Shown here: positions 1 to 10,499 of the stretch, piece by piece
Layout of the letters: each line of letters starts with the position of its first letter
Position numbering within the stretch: position 1 is the stretch's first letter
NCBI RefSeq assembly: GCF_024139115.2
Contig: NC_085141.1
Location: forward strand, 217,657,783 to 217,721,782
Length of the DNA: 64,000 nucleotides
Reading direction: 5' to 3'
DNA from: Armigeres subalbatus
Lineage: Eukaryota > Arthropoda > Insecta > Diptera > Culicidae
Made by a program: the position numbers and the translations under genes
The notes under the pieces: model-generated
Database searches by the model: none
What the model saw: the letters and a program-made list of their open reading frames with translations, nothing else
What the model was told of the DNA's origin: nothing

Positions 1-218
1 CTTCTTATTTCTTTCTTCTTCCTTCTTCATTCTATATTCTTTTTTCTTTCTTTCGCTTTATTCCTTCTTTCTTCTTTTTTTTCTTCTTCTTTCATCCTTC
101 TTCCTTCTTCTTCCTTCTTCCTTATTTCTTCTTCTTTCTTCTTCGGCCTAATGACCATTCGGCCTAATGGCCTTCGGCCTAATGACCTTCGGCCTAACGG
201 GCTTCGGCCTAATGACCC
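1..218. repeat. Pyrimidine-rich tract followed by a GGCCTAATGACC minisatellite
   Basis: Bases 1-145 are almost pure CTT/TTC on the + strand. Bases 145-218 repeat the unit TTCGGCCTAATGACC about five times with small variants. A similar pairing of a CTT-rich tract with GGCC-containing repeats (TTTGGCCGAA type) occurs at 30225-30945. The open frames through this stretch are low-complexity and are not genes. Confidence 0.85.
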
Positions 219-263
219 AGCATCCATAAAAATTGGAGAGATCTACAGAAAAATAGGCTGCTA

Positions 264-706
264 ATGTCGACGACTGAACTTGAGAAGAGGCAATACTTTT
301 CTGATTCGATGGGAGATTTATTCGACATCTGCAAGAAGTGTAAACCGAAGAACAAGTTGGAAAAGCAAGCAATGCGCTACTTGCAAGAACAGCGACAGCG
401 GACCAACAATCAAGAAACGAATACACGTGGACCCACAGATACTATTTCATGCAATGACTTTGAGGAGGCAGATGAGAATCCTGGAGACACGAATGAACCT
501 CACCTTACCGAAACTATCTCGACCAGTACCTTTGAAGAGGAACAAAATTCGACGCGGAAAATGTATAAGATCCAACCAAAACTTGTGAGAAAAGCCAACA
601 AAGAGGCTTTAATGTTTTAACAGCAAGTGATTTTGAATCTTCGTCACAAACTGAAACACAAAGCGAGTCCGTCCCTTCAGTTTGTACTAGTGGAGAAAGT
701 GAATAG
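264..706 (+). pseudogene. Unknown acidic, Ser/Thr-rich reading frame with one frameshift
   Basis: An ATG at 264 opens 118 codons ending at TAA 618-620. The frame has no stop back to 216, so coding sequence may start upstream. The N-terminal part is charged (KRQYFSDSMGDLFDICKKCK). The rest is rich in Asp/Glu/Ser/Thr (SCNDFEEADENPGDTNEP). At the stop the next frame stays open from about 614 to TAG 704-706 and continues the same composition (TASDFESSSQTETQSESV), so one indel near 614-620 probably split a single protein of at least 146 codons. The LFDI segment resembles an uncharacterised protein type I recall from insect genomes; this is unverified. No domain is recognised. It could be a gene fragment caught between repeats. 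Confidence 0.35.
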
Positions 707-823
707 ATACCTGGTAAAATGTTCCGCAATGACATGAATCGTGTTTCTACATTATCAGTTTTCTTGATTTTTACACCCAACCAACAGATAACAGATTTTA
801 ATTCTAGTTCTGCATAAGAACCT

Positions 824-1125
824 TACACGGAAGAAATAAACTACCCAATAGTGAGTTTAATTCACCCAACCTCGAACATCCGTACGGGAAGCCAAAAAGT
901 ACTCAACGGAAAATTTATTAACCCAAATGTAAGTTTAATTTACTCAATTTCGACCTCAAGTAATAAAACTCAAAAATGGCTTCCCGTATTGAACTGGCGT
1001 CGTTGGATTGTTTGGCTCTTTTGTTTTTGACAACAAAGGAAAGAATGGATGAAAGAGAAGAGAAAAAATAACTCAAAAGTAAGTTTAAAAATACTCAATT
1101 TTGGGTACTTTTTTTCTTCCGTGTA
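824..1125. mobile_element. MITE with TACACGGAAGAAA terminal inverted repeats
   Basis: The left end TACACGGAAGAAA and the right end TTTCTTCCGTGTA are inverted repeats bounded by TA. The subterminal GAGTTTAATT and AGTTTAAAAATACTCAA blocks face each other. It has no coding capacity. A partial copy in opposite orientation lies at 36001-36135, and the AGTTTAAAAATACTCAA core recurs at 35226-35246. Confidence 0.75.
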
Positions 1126-1297
1126 CAGAAACTGTATAATAATTTGGAATATACAATTTCGGAAGATTTTAATACAATTGTTGTATTGAAATCTAACAGA
1201 TTTGTATTATTTTAATACAATATCTGTATAAAAAGCTTACAGAATTGTATATGCCAAGATTTTATACAATAATTGTCAGATTTGTTTTTTGGGTGTA
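1126..1297. mobile_element. MITE copy, left end lost against the preceding MITE
   Basis: The sequence is made of facing TATACAATT/AATTGTATA-type blocks. It ends in TTTTTTGGGTGTA and matches, in inverse orientation, the complete copy at 31612-31766. The right end shares the GGGTGTA terminus; the expected left TACACCCAA end is missing where it abuts the MITE ending at 1125. Confidence 0.65.
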
Positions 1298-1439
1298 CAC
1301 GTTGTGTTTTGATTTCATGCGGTTTCACGTTATAGTAACCGCGTAAAAATAAACCTCAGTACCTATAATAAAAATTGCCTAGCAATCTAATAATTTTCTC
1401 CATAAATCTGATCTCAAAAGTTTTTAAAGTTACAAAAAA

Positions 1440-2110
1440 ATCAAAATTTTGTTGGCAAGATTTTGAGCACCTCTAAATCATGTTCGATGGAGCTCAAATT
1501 TTGCATAGGGGAATGTTTTAGGGCTAAGGAAATGTTTGCGTAACGTCCGGTTTTTAAATTCAATGAAAATTTTTTTCGCCGTAAGAATTTTTTTCGAAGT
1601 CCTGAAACAGTCGAAACAGATTCCCAAAAAAAAAAAATTCTTAAAGTTTCAAGCATTTTGAGTTCTTTGGCATCAAAAACAAAACAAAAATTTCCCTCTT
1701 GTGAGAAAAAAATAATGTTTTGATTAATTTTGAGCAACCCTAAATTATGTCCGATTTAGCTCAAATTTTGCATAGGGGGATATTTTTGGCTACGAAAACG
1801 TTTGTGGATCGTCCAGTGTTAAAATTTGATGAAAAAAATTTCATCTGAAAAGTCCCAAAAATGTTCTAAGAAAAAATCGATTTTTCTATTTTTTTTTCAA
1901 ATGACATCAGATCTCGACGTTTCATGCATTTTTAAGTCATTTGACATCAAAAACAAAAATTCGATTTTCAACTTTTCCTCTGGTCCTCCCCTTGGAAAAA
2001 TATTCATGGGTAAAAATTTCAAAACTTTGATGAATTTTAGACACCCCTAAATCATGTCCGATTGAGCTCAAATTTTGCATGGGGTCATATTTTGGGGTAA
2101 AGAAACTTGT
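1440..2110. repeat. Three diverged tandem units of about 270-310 bp
   Basis: A core close to GAGCTCAAATTTTGCATAGG recurs in the same orientation near 1490, 1758 and 2066. Each is preceded by TAAATCATGT-like sequence and followed by a similar GGG/GTCG segment, giving periods of roughly 270 and 307 bp. The units are AT-rich with long A/T runs and no sustained reading frame. This looks like a degenerate satellite-like repeat. Confidence 0.7.
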
Positions 2111-3823
2111 GAGCAATGTCGTTTTTTGAAATTCGAAAATGTCATTTACATTGGCACCCTAGTGGCCATTTCAAGCCCGAGACCAAGTTAACGACTACAA
2201 CTAATATAAAAAAGAGATGTAACAATTGTCGTCATTGGTTTTCTCACAGTAGGTCACATTTTAATGTTTCGTCTGGCGTTTATCCGTAGTACCACCACTT
2301 TGTGACGACAACATACCAAATGGCGGAAACGAGAGACATGACACATTTTTAAAGAACACTGATCAGGCGAACACAGTTGTGCATCGCGTTGTGAATAATT
2401 CAGATACAAATTGAAGACGCAATATTGCCAATGAAATTGGTTTCTGACGAATACTCAAATGAAAAACGCTCGAGTGGCGGAATTGGATAACAACGTAAAT
2501 ACTTAATCTGTTGTAAAAATCTTTCCGAGAAAAGCAATTAGCCGAGCAGCTTTTTATCCGGTAAAATACTCGGAGTGCCATCGACTATCCGTGGTCAGTG
2601 ATTTCGGTAACAAAAACCATGACCCACGGGGCATTCGATCATCGTGCGATAAAGTTATATAACATGAGCTCGTCCCTCCAAACGATATACTTATCATTAT
2701 AATCGATACTGCCTTCGGACCATCGTTCATCGCTAGCGTCATCATCATCATCACCACCGGTGAAGCGTGCTTTCATGCTCAAGATTCCACGAACACAAAT
2801 ATTTTAAGAAAACACGCCACTAGGACCAGTCGATAACCTTCAAGCCCGGTATCTATCATTTTGAGCGGGTCCTTTAAGACGGGGAGCATTGGGGGAGAAT
2901 TCCAAAGGCCTAAATAATTTAATCAAAAGTCTCCTGCCCGTCTCGGATCCGGTTCCAAGTTGGGGCGAGTGTTGGCGGCCTGATGGCAGACAGCTGGGGC
3001 AGCTTGGTGACTTTCAATCCTTCGCGTTTGTCGTTCTTGATTGATGGCTTCGACACTGAATAGAACACATCGCAAACACCGCGAGTCGTCGGCCAGCGTT
3101 GGAGCAAGGATGGGAGCGAGAAGAAAGACACACAACATTGCCAGTCCGATAGTTTGCCCTCGTTCGTTGATGCCCCTTAGTTTCGCTGACCATTATCGTA
3201 GCCTTCGGTTGCCATTGTCAGCGAACGGCTGATTGCTTTCGAGGTAACTATTTTATCGATTTTCACTCAATTACCATTCGTCGATGTATTGTCGTTCGTG
3301 AATTAATTAGTAAGTTCGTGCATGCGGTGTACACGACTCAGCATAACTGAATGGCCACTTTCGCCGACCGTGGCGAAGAAGCAGATCCGGCTGTTGACAA
3401 CGATGTACTGGCATTGAAAATGATGCTGCCCGCGGAGGGGCATTTTAATTGAAATCTTTCGAGAACCTCTGTCAAGTCGAGTCGCTTTGCGTGATTGTGA
3501 TAGCATCGTTGCCGTACATAAAAGTGTTAGTAGCAGCAGGTAAGGTTAAAGTAGAAGGACAGTTTCAATGTGGACAATCTCTTGCAATTTAAATAAGTGG
3601 TTTATGAACAATATCATAAATAAAAAATAATAAAAAATGATGTTGCCAAAATCGAATATTGTCAAAACTGAATGTTGCCAAAATCGAATGATGTCACGTC
3701 TTTTATGCCTCTGGTTCCATGCCACAAAACTCATTATTTTCTTATAGAAAAGTATTAGTTTCTAGAATAAATCATAGCTTCGATAAACCAAAAAGAACAT
3801 AATTTGCGCTTATTGAGTTTAAA
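2111..3823. other. Non-coding stretch without recognised features
   Basis: Only short unrelated frames are present. I see a small CATCATCATCATCACCACC tract near 2738-2758 and a short repeat of TTGCCAAAATCGAAT-like words at 3640-3690. No transposon ends or RNA gene were recognised. Confidence 0.5.
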
Positions 3824-3980
3824 TAGGGGGAAAGACGGCTTTGGCAGGTTTTGTTCTATTATTGGCAGGGGGGTTTTTGACGACCAAATTTTATGAAATT
3901 TGGCCACAATATTCTTTGATATGCAAAGAATGCTTAGGCCAAATTTGAGCCTAGTCAGTCATAAGCCGTCATTCCCCCTA
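3824..3980. mobile_element. 157-bp MITE with TAGGGGGAAAGACGGCTT ends
   Basis: The left end TAGGGGGAAAGACGGCTT pairs with the right end AAGCCGTCATTCCCCCTA, which includes the TA at each border. The centre contains a further AAATTTGGCC / GGCCAAATTT inverted pair. This is consistent with a TA-target MITE. Confidence 0.75.
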
Positions 3981-5001
3981 TGTAACTTTTTTTTTTGTCT
4001 TTTTTTAAGAGACTTGCAGAAAATATGTAACTGATATTACACATCTTATTCATATAGATTTGAGATATTACGATTGGTGTGAAATTATCGAAATTCTCAC
4101 ACCAGAACTATTTCCGCAATTAGATTTAAATTTTTCTATGTTATGTTACCACCGTCGTGGTGATAATGGACCTAGATGACAAATTAATTCATCGCTCTCA
4201 ACTACAGTCTGGCGGTCGGATTAGTTTTCTTATAAACTCAATACATTTACAGTCATTTCACCAATTGTCACGACTCTATCATGAAATTTTTGAATTTTTC
4301 GAACAGAAGTCCAAAAAATATTTGACGTTCCCTTTGATGTACTTGCATGTAACGTCTGGGAAAAAGATGTGGAAATGAATAAAATACGATAAAGGATTTT
4401 GAGCTTCGGTTTTTCGTACACAGAAAAAAGTAATGAAAAGTAAACAGCGCGTAAAACTTGCCATGCGGGAATTTACGATATTCTTCGCTGAAATGGCCCT
4501 CTTCCTAACAAGATTGCTTACAACTTGCATGCAATATAGACGATTCACGTCAAATATTGTATACATTTAGGCTATATCCGTTGTGGAATTACGCTAATAA
4601 TGACGTTCCATTTATGTGCATGATTTTTGGCGTAAATTTCAGTGGATTTTTCTATCTGTGTAGTCAAAGTTATTCACAACCAGTTAATTTGAAGTACTCG
4701 TTCATTTTTTGCACAACCAATAAAGATTTATGATTATTCATGGCGCCCATTTCAATGATATATTTATTGTATTCTGTTAACAAGCATGGTTTTCCTTTAT
4801 CTGCTCGGGCGCATTCAATCTTCAAGAAAAAAAGCAGTTGGAAGTATCGATATGAAGGCGCCACAATACATAATTGAAAAGGAAATAAACCAAGAGCGTT
4901 TCTTATTTTTCCTGGAAGCTTCCAAAATCAGAAAGATTGATGATGATGCGAGGAAAAATGTAACAGTATTCGTTCTGGTTTGTAAAAAAATCAACATTCA
5001 G
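3981..5001. other. Non-coding stretch, nothing recognised
   Basis: AT-rich sequence with short chance frames only. A run of T lies at 3988-4008. I could not assign any transposon ends. Confidence 0.45.
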
Positions 5002-5400
5002 AGCTCTTCTTAGCCTAGCGGTTTGATGCGCCGCTCCAAAACAATACCTTGCTGAGAATGGCTGGGTTCGATTTCTGGTCTGGTCTTTATAATTTTCGAG
5101 TTGGAAATTGTCTTGAGTTTTCTAGGCACAAAAGTATCATCGTGTTAGCCTCATACGAATGCAAAAATGGTTATTTAGCTAAGGAACCTAGCAGTTACTA
5201 AATAAGGAAGTGCTCAATCTTTTCAGCACGCGTGCGATCCTGAAACGCTCATGCGAGCTCGCTCGTGCTGTGTACCGTGAGCGATGTTTTGTCGCTAGTG
5301 TTTGTACAAAATACATCAGCGCGCGAGCTCGAGTGTTAATAAACACTAAGCTGCACAGCAGCAATGTCCCAAGGGAAGATGCAATGCTTCTAAAAACGTA
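5002..5400 (+). mobile_element. tRNA-derived SINE (Feilai-like), interrupted
   Basis: A Pol III A-box-like TAGCCTAGCGG lies at 5011-5021 and a B-box-like GGTTCGATTTC at 5065-5075, about 44 bp apart as in a tRNA-headed SINE. The tail includes AGTATCATCGTGTTAGCC and GGAAGTGCTCA, then AACACTAAGCTG at 5341. I recognise this order of blocks from a very common Aedes SINE; the family name is from memory. Roughly 5218-5337 (GC-rich, with GCGAGCTCGC palindromes) separates two blocks that normally adjoin, so it is probably a secondary insertion. Confidence 0.6.
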
Positions 5401-6679
5401 GAATTCTGCGAAAAAGCCCTGAATCGTAATGATTTGAATCAATTACGGAATACAATCTCTGTGTTTGCGGCGACTATAAGGATATCGAGCACGTCGTGTG
5501 GGGTGCGTCCAGCATCGTGGAACCAGGTCTGAGTTGACTGAATCTATCCGGGTCAAAGAACAACAAAATAAAACCCGTTACGGAGGTGTTAGCGGACCTT
5601 GATTCAAGATATAAGAACCTTATCTATCTCTACTTGGAAAATATTGATGTTAGTGTTTGATTCTTTGTGTCTCCCCTGTCTGTCGCATTTTCCGTCAAAA
5701 TGTCTTTTTCTTTTCGTTGTCTTCTGTCTTTTTTGGTATTTGTTTGTCTTCCGTTACAGATCAATGCCAGAATCTATCATCAAAACAAATCAACAACATC
5801 GTAATCAATAATAATCTAGAGTCAGCCTTGAGTATGTCGGTTACCCAAACTCCAGTTGTAAGAAAGAATTACAAAAACTGCAAAAAAAAAATGTATAAAG
5901 GTATCCGGCTCCGCAATGCTTAATGTCAAAATGACCCTTCCAAATAAACGCAGGATTTAAAAAAAAATCGATCTGGAGTGCGGCGCTGCAAAATTTGATG
6001 TTCTAAAAGTATAAATTGTCAAGGCAGGGTTACATCTGCTAGTTTGAAATATTTGTGTGATGGCACATATGATGGTCAAGTAAGTTGCGCGATGTAAAGC
6101 ATAAGAGCGACAAGCATAAATACGTTAGGCATAATAGACGTTTGCTATTTTTTTTGATCATCGTCAATCAATTTATCGTTAATGATTTTTGGCATTTATT
6201 GGTGAGTACGATATTGATGGTTCAAAGTAGGAAGGACCAAGCAATGAAGAACAGCCGAGACAAGCGAACAGAAATTCGACTCTTTTTATTTAGCGGAGGG
6301 CCAATCGTAAGACCCTCTCCTAAAAAAATAAATATTCGATTCGCTTCACACTTGTCGCTAACTTTTTATCCGTGATATTTATCCATTCTGATCTCCATTG
6401 CTTCTTTCCGTGGAATTGGAAGTCGTTAGGTCAATGAACGATGAATTATTATTGCTGTTCCAGAGAAAACTGTCTTATTTCCGGTTCAATTTTCAAACTA
6501 TCACAGCCTAGGATCCTAGATCAAAGCCATCACTTCATACTTTTTTTTACTGTTGGGCATGGCATTCTACGATGACAACGCCAAATATCAGGTTTTTGTT
6601 TCAGTGTATTGAAGATTTTTAGAAAAGTAGTAGAACTTTGACAGCTGTGGAAGAGCTTCGCGGAGTCTACAAAATGGAA
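5401..6679. other. Non-coding stretch, nothing recognised
   Basis: Only short frames on both strands. Runs of A or T and a few short inverted words are present, but there are no convincing element ends. Confidence 0.45.
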
Positions 6680-7711
6680 AAAATGCAAAGATCCGCAATA
6701 CATCCCCATAATTTCGACGTCTTGGTATTGTAAGAAATGCGCTAGACAGGACAGAAAGTGTGGAAATCTACCAAAGCTGTAGCATCACCACTGAGATGTG
6801 AACCGGCTTCACAGTGCTGGGCAAGATGCGTCAACGCGTGATTGGGTGGCAGACAATGAACGCGATGGTGAGCAAGCTGAGAAAAAATGCCGTTTCTTCA
6901 TCCATAGAATCATTAACGTGCACTGATGAGAAATGAAGAACGACGATGAGAAAGAAGCGTCATATGCACAGCTGGAGCAAACCAGGGCCGGATTTAGCCG
7001 GAAGGGGGCCCCGGGGTCGACGGTATGTGGGGGCCCCAAAATGTACAAAAAAGGTTGGTTTTGGTACATAAGATTTGTGGGGGCCCGGGGCCACAGCCAA
7101 CCCACCGCCCCCCCCATAAATCCGGCCCTGGAGCAAACACACAATTAGTAAATTTTGCAGCCTCCCAAGGAATGGTAGTCCGAAGCATTTTCTACCCCTG
7201 CTAGAATATCCGCAAGGCAACATGGAGAACACTTCATCAAAAAAACGGAAACCGAAATCGATGGTAAATTCTTCTCCGACAGTACAAACGTCCGCACTCC
7301 GCTTTTACCGCAGTGCAAATATTAAACCCGACCACTACCTTGTTGCGTATGCCTGCCAGGTTTGACTATTTTGCAGGCAAATGTGAGCAGTTAATGGAGA
7401 AGAAGAATGCAGCAATTCCACCCATATGGTGGGAGCACGGCAGCAGTATATACGTTTTCAAGCGACGAATCTCTGCGATATCGAGATGGAGATTGCCCGG
7501 CTGTAAAACAACGGAGCTTATGGGGTTGACCAATTATCAGGAGAGCTATTTGAACACACGGAGTAGCTAAGGCTATGCACTATGTAATTGTCAAGATTTG
7601 GAAGGAGCTGGTTCTGTTGCAGGAGTGAATGGAAGGTGCCGTGTATCCCATCTACAAAACGGGCGACAAATTGATTTGAAGTAACTATAGCGCAAACACA
7701 TTGCTGCATCA
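6680..7711 (+). pseudogene. Decayed RTE-like retrotransposon fragment (endonuclease to start of RT)
   Basis: Short pieces in all three frames align in order with the RTE-like element at 24862-28826. Near 6690 there is HNFDV followed by TGQKVWKS. Near 7150 there is NFAAS followed by GMVVRS. Near 7380 there is KCEQLMEKKNAA, near 7640 MEGAVYPIYKTGDKL, and then SNY. This covers the middle of the APE-type endonuclease through the first RT motif. There are many stops and frameshifts, so it is old. It is truncated at both ends and the hAT-like element at 7712 cuts it on the right. A MITE at 6983-7130 interrupts it. Confidence 0.75.
6983..7130. mobile_element. 148-bp hAT-type MITE with 8-bp target duplication
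   Basis: The left end CAGGGCCGGATTTA is the exact inverse complement of the right end TAAATCCGGCCCTG. Both sides carry the direct repeat GAGCAAAC (6975-6982 and 7131-7138). An 8-bp duplication with CAGGG ends is the hallmark of the hAT superfamily. It sits inside the decayed RTE fragment. Its GC-rich centre (GGGGGCCCC blocks) opens frames on both strands that are not genes. Confidence 0.9.
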
Positions 7712-9962
7712 ACCTGCTTCTCAACCTTTTTCTTGAGAGGTACCCCTTCGAACTTTTGCATTAATTGAGGTACCCCCTATGTTTTTTTGTTGTAAATGAA
7801 AATAATCGGAACATTTAAGATATATGAAAATGGACCTGAAAACTAACGGAATTATGGCTCTCCATAAACTTTTTGTTTGAAACTTCCCAATTCAAATTAA
7901 GTTCATACATCGAGTATCTTACAGAACTTTTTAGACTATAGTAGGCTTCCGAGTGTATTGACAAGAGGCTTCCGAGCCTCTTGAAACTAGGATTCCGCGC
8001 CTCTTCCGAGACAACCTTCCGACCCTCTTGAAGAAAAGCTTCCGAGTCTCTTGAAAGGTGGTTTTCGAGCCACTTAAAAGGAGGCTTCCGAGCATCTTAG
8101 AAGGACGACTCTGAGTTGCTTGAAAGTATGTTTCGAAGCCTTTTAGAAATAGAATTTCAATCCCCTGCAGAGAGAGTGCCAAGCCTCTTGAAAGAAGGCT
8201 TCTAAACACCTTCAAGGGTAGTAGGCTTTCGAACCTCTTGAAAGAAGGCTTCTAAACCCCTTCAAGGGTAGTAGGCTTTCGATCCTCTTAAAAAAGGCAT
8301 TCGGGCCTCTTGAAAGGAGTCTTCCGAGCCTCTTGAAAGGAGGCTTCCGGGCCTCTTGAAAGGAGGCTTCCGGGCCTCTTGAAAGGAGGCTTCCGGGCCT
8401 CTTGAAAGGAGGCTTCCGGGCCTCTTGAAAGGAGGCTTCCGGGCCTCTTGAAAGGAGGCTTCCGGGCCTCTTGAAAGGAGGCTTCTGGCCTCTTGAAAGG
8501 AGGCTTCCGGGCCTCTTGAAAGGAGGCTTCCGGGCCTCTTGAAAGGAGGCTTCTGGGCCTCTTGAAAGGAGGCTTCGGGCCTCTTGAAAGGAGGCTTCCG
8601 GGCCTCTTGAAAGGAGGCTTCCGGGCCTCTTGAAAGGAGGCTTCCGGGCCTCTTGAAAGGAGGCTTCGGGGCGTCTTGAAAGGGGGCTGCGGGGCCTCTT
8701 GAAAGGGGGCTGCTGGGCTTCTTGAGAGGAGGCTTCCGGGCCTCTTGAAAGGAGGCTTCCGAGCCTCTTGAAAGGAGGCTTCCGAACCTCTTGAAAGGAG
8801 GCTTCCGAGCCTCTTGAAAGAAGGCTTCCGAGCCTCTTGAAAGGAGGCTTCCGAGCCTCTTGAAAGGAGGCTTCCGAGCCTCTTGAAAGGAGGCTTCCGA
8901 GCCTCTTGAAAGGAGGCTTCCGAGCCTCTTGAAAGGAGGCTTCCAAGCCTCTTGAAAAGAGGCTTCCAAGCCTCTTGAAAAACCTTACGAGCCATTTTAT
9001 GGAAGGCTTCTAAGCCACTTGAAAGGAGGTTTCCGAATTCCAAGTATCTTGATGGGAGGTTTCCGAGCCTCTTGAAAGGAGGCTTCCGAGCCTCTTGAAA
9101 GGATGCTTCCGAGCCTCTTGAAAGGAGGCTTCCGAGCCTCTTGAAAGGAGGCTTCCGAGCCTCTTGAAAGGAGGCTTCTGAGCCTCTTGAAAGGAGGCTT
9201 CTGAGCCTCTTGAAAGGAGGCTTCTGAGCCTCTTGAAAGGAGGCTTCCGAGCCTCTTGAAAGGAGGCTTCCGAGCCTCTTGAAAGGAGGCTTCCGAGCCT
9301 CTTGAAAGGAGGCTTCCGAGCCTCTTGAAAGGAGGCTTCCGAGCCTCTTGAAAGGAGGCTTCCGAGCATCTTGTTTTGAAAGAATGCTGCTTCTGAGCCT
9401 CTTGACATAAAAGTAGGCATCTTGATTTGAAAGGATGCTTCCGAGCCTTTTGACTCGGAAGGAGGCTGCCGAGCCTTTCGACTCGGAAGGAGGCATCCGA
9501 GCCTCCTGACTTGATTGGAGGCTTCCGAGCCTATTCACTTCAAAGGAAGCTTACAACTCGCATGCAAGGAGGCTGTCGTCACGCATTACGCATGGAAAAA
9601 ATCGTTTATGCCTCTCAAATTAAGGCTTCCGAATCTTTAAATTCAAGATTTTAGTTCAGAAGTATATTCTTATTATATTATTCAATATTCTGTTTCGATC
9701 AGTTAGATTGCACTTGAAGTTTTTTTTTCTGATCTTTTGTCCAACAGTCCTTCATACACTGTGCTGGTTGTGGTGAGCAGGATTTGATAGGCTTTGATTT
9801 ACTGATCACCGTGCATATTATGCTCAATACAAAGTTTTTAAATTAGGAAATATACAATTATCAAATTTTTATTGGATTTCTAATACACCCACCATTACGC
9901 ATTTTTGTCCGAGGTACCCCCTAGTGTTAGCAAAGGTACCCCCAGGGGTACATATACCGCTG
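7712..9962. mobile_element. hAT-like non-autonomous element carrying a minisatellite
   Basis: The left end reads CTTCTCAACCTTTTT then GAGGTACCCC. The right end carries GAGGTACCCCC, CAGGGGTACATATACC and GCTG. Ends of this style (TTCTCAACC plus GTACCCC) are typical of many hAT elements. RTE homology on the left stops exactly at about 7711. No clean target duplication is visible and no transposase remains. The middle (7945-9560) is the 23-bp array described separately. The boundaries are approximate. Confidence 0.5.
7945..9560. repeat. 23-bp minisatellite, roughly 65-70 unit lengths
   Basis: The unit is GAGGCTTCCGAGCCTCTTGA followed by AAG. It contains a 6-bp inverted repeat, GAGGCT-TCCG-AGCCTC. 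Units are near-identical at 8299-8965 and 9055-9375 and decayed at both flanks and at 8966-9054. From about 8310 to 8760 the variant CGGGCC dominates; elsewhere CGAGCC does, so blocks were homogenised separately. Because 23 is not a multiple of 3, all three minus-strand frames stay open and encode the same 23-residue repeat (SLLSRGSEASFQEARKPPFK then RLG). The longest is 8288-9538 (416 codons). Confidence 0.95.
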
Positions 9963-10499
9963 CTCTACATTATTATTTTTTATCAAAACTGCATAGTACG
10001 CCTGGTCGAGTTAATGTTTTTGTCACATCATAGGGCACTGCAAGGGCTTGACGACCCCTTCCCAGCTGTCTGCGAGTCAGGGGGTTTTGCCTAGGAGGTG
10101 GTGGGGTTAACAGGGGGCTCTGTCAATTCCCTCTCGAAAACCACATATCCGCAAGCAAACCCTATCCAGCGAACGTGTGCCGCTTAAAGCATACAAGCCC
10201 CTAACCCCGAATCCCAAGGTGTCAGGCGACCCGTGCCGAAGGGATGAATGACCTGGGGGTGAAACAATTTGCCAGGTCGTTAACGGAGCCTGTGAAGGTT
10301 CCACAGAGTGAGGGCTGCTTCGGTGGCAAGCGGGTGGCAGTGGGTGGTACAAACATTGTTTATTGTGTGATTTCATCAACAGACTACAATTAGCCCTAAT
10401 GATGTATGTAAATACTAATTAATACTAAAAAACGCACATAGTCAAAAAAATATAACATAGTAGCATTGTCAAGATAAAAAAATTAAAACAAATGGTACC

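Noticed and set aside
6809..7232. GC-rich Pro/Gly frames around 6.8-7.2 kb
   Set aside because: They cross the borders of a 148-bp MITE and the decayed RTE on the opposite strand, so they are composite artefacts.
8212..9538. Long minus-strand frames (244, 235 and 416 codons) as a repeat-protein gene
   Set aside because: All three frames are open only because the 23-bp unit lacks minus-strand stops. There is no start context, no non-repetitive coding sequence and decay at both ends.
7945..9560. CRISPR-like array because of short regular repeats
   Set aside because: Units are directly contiguous with no unique spacers, and the surroundings are eukaryotic transposons.
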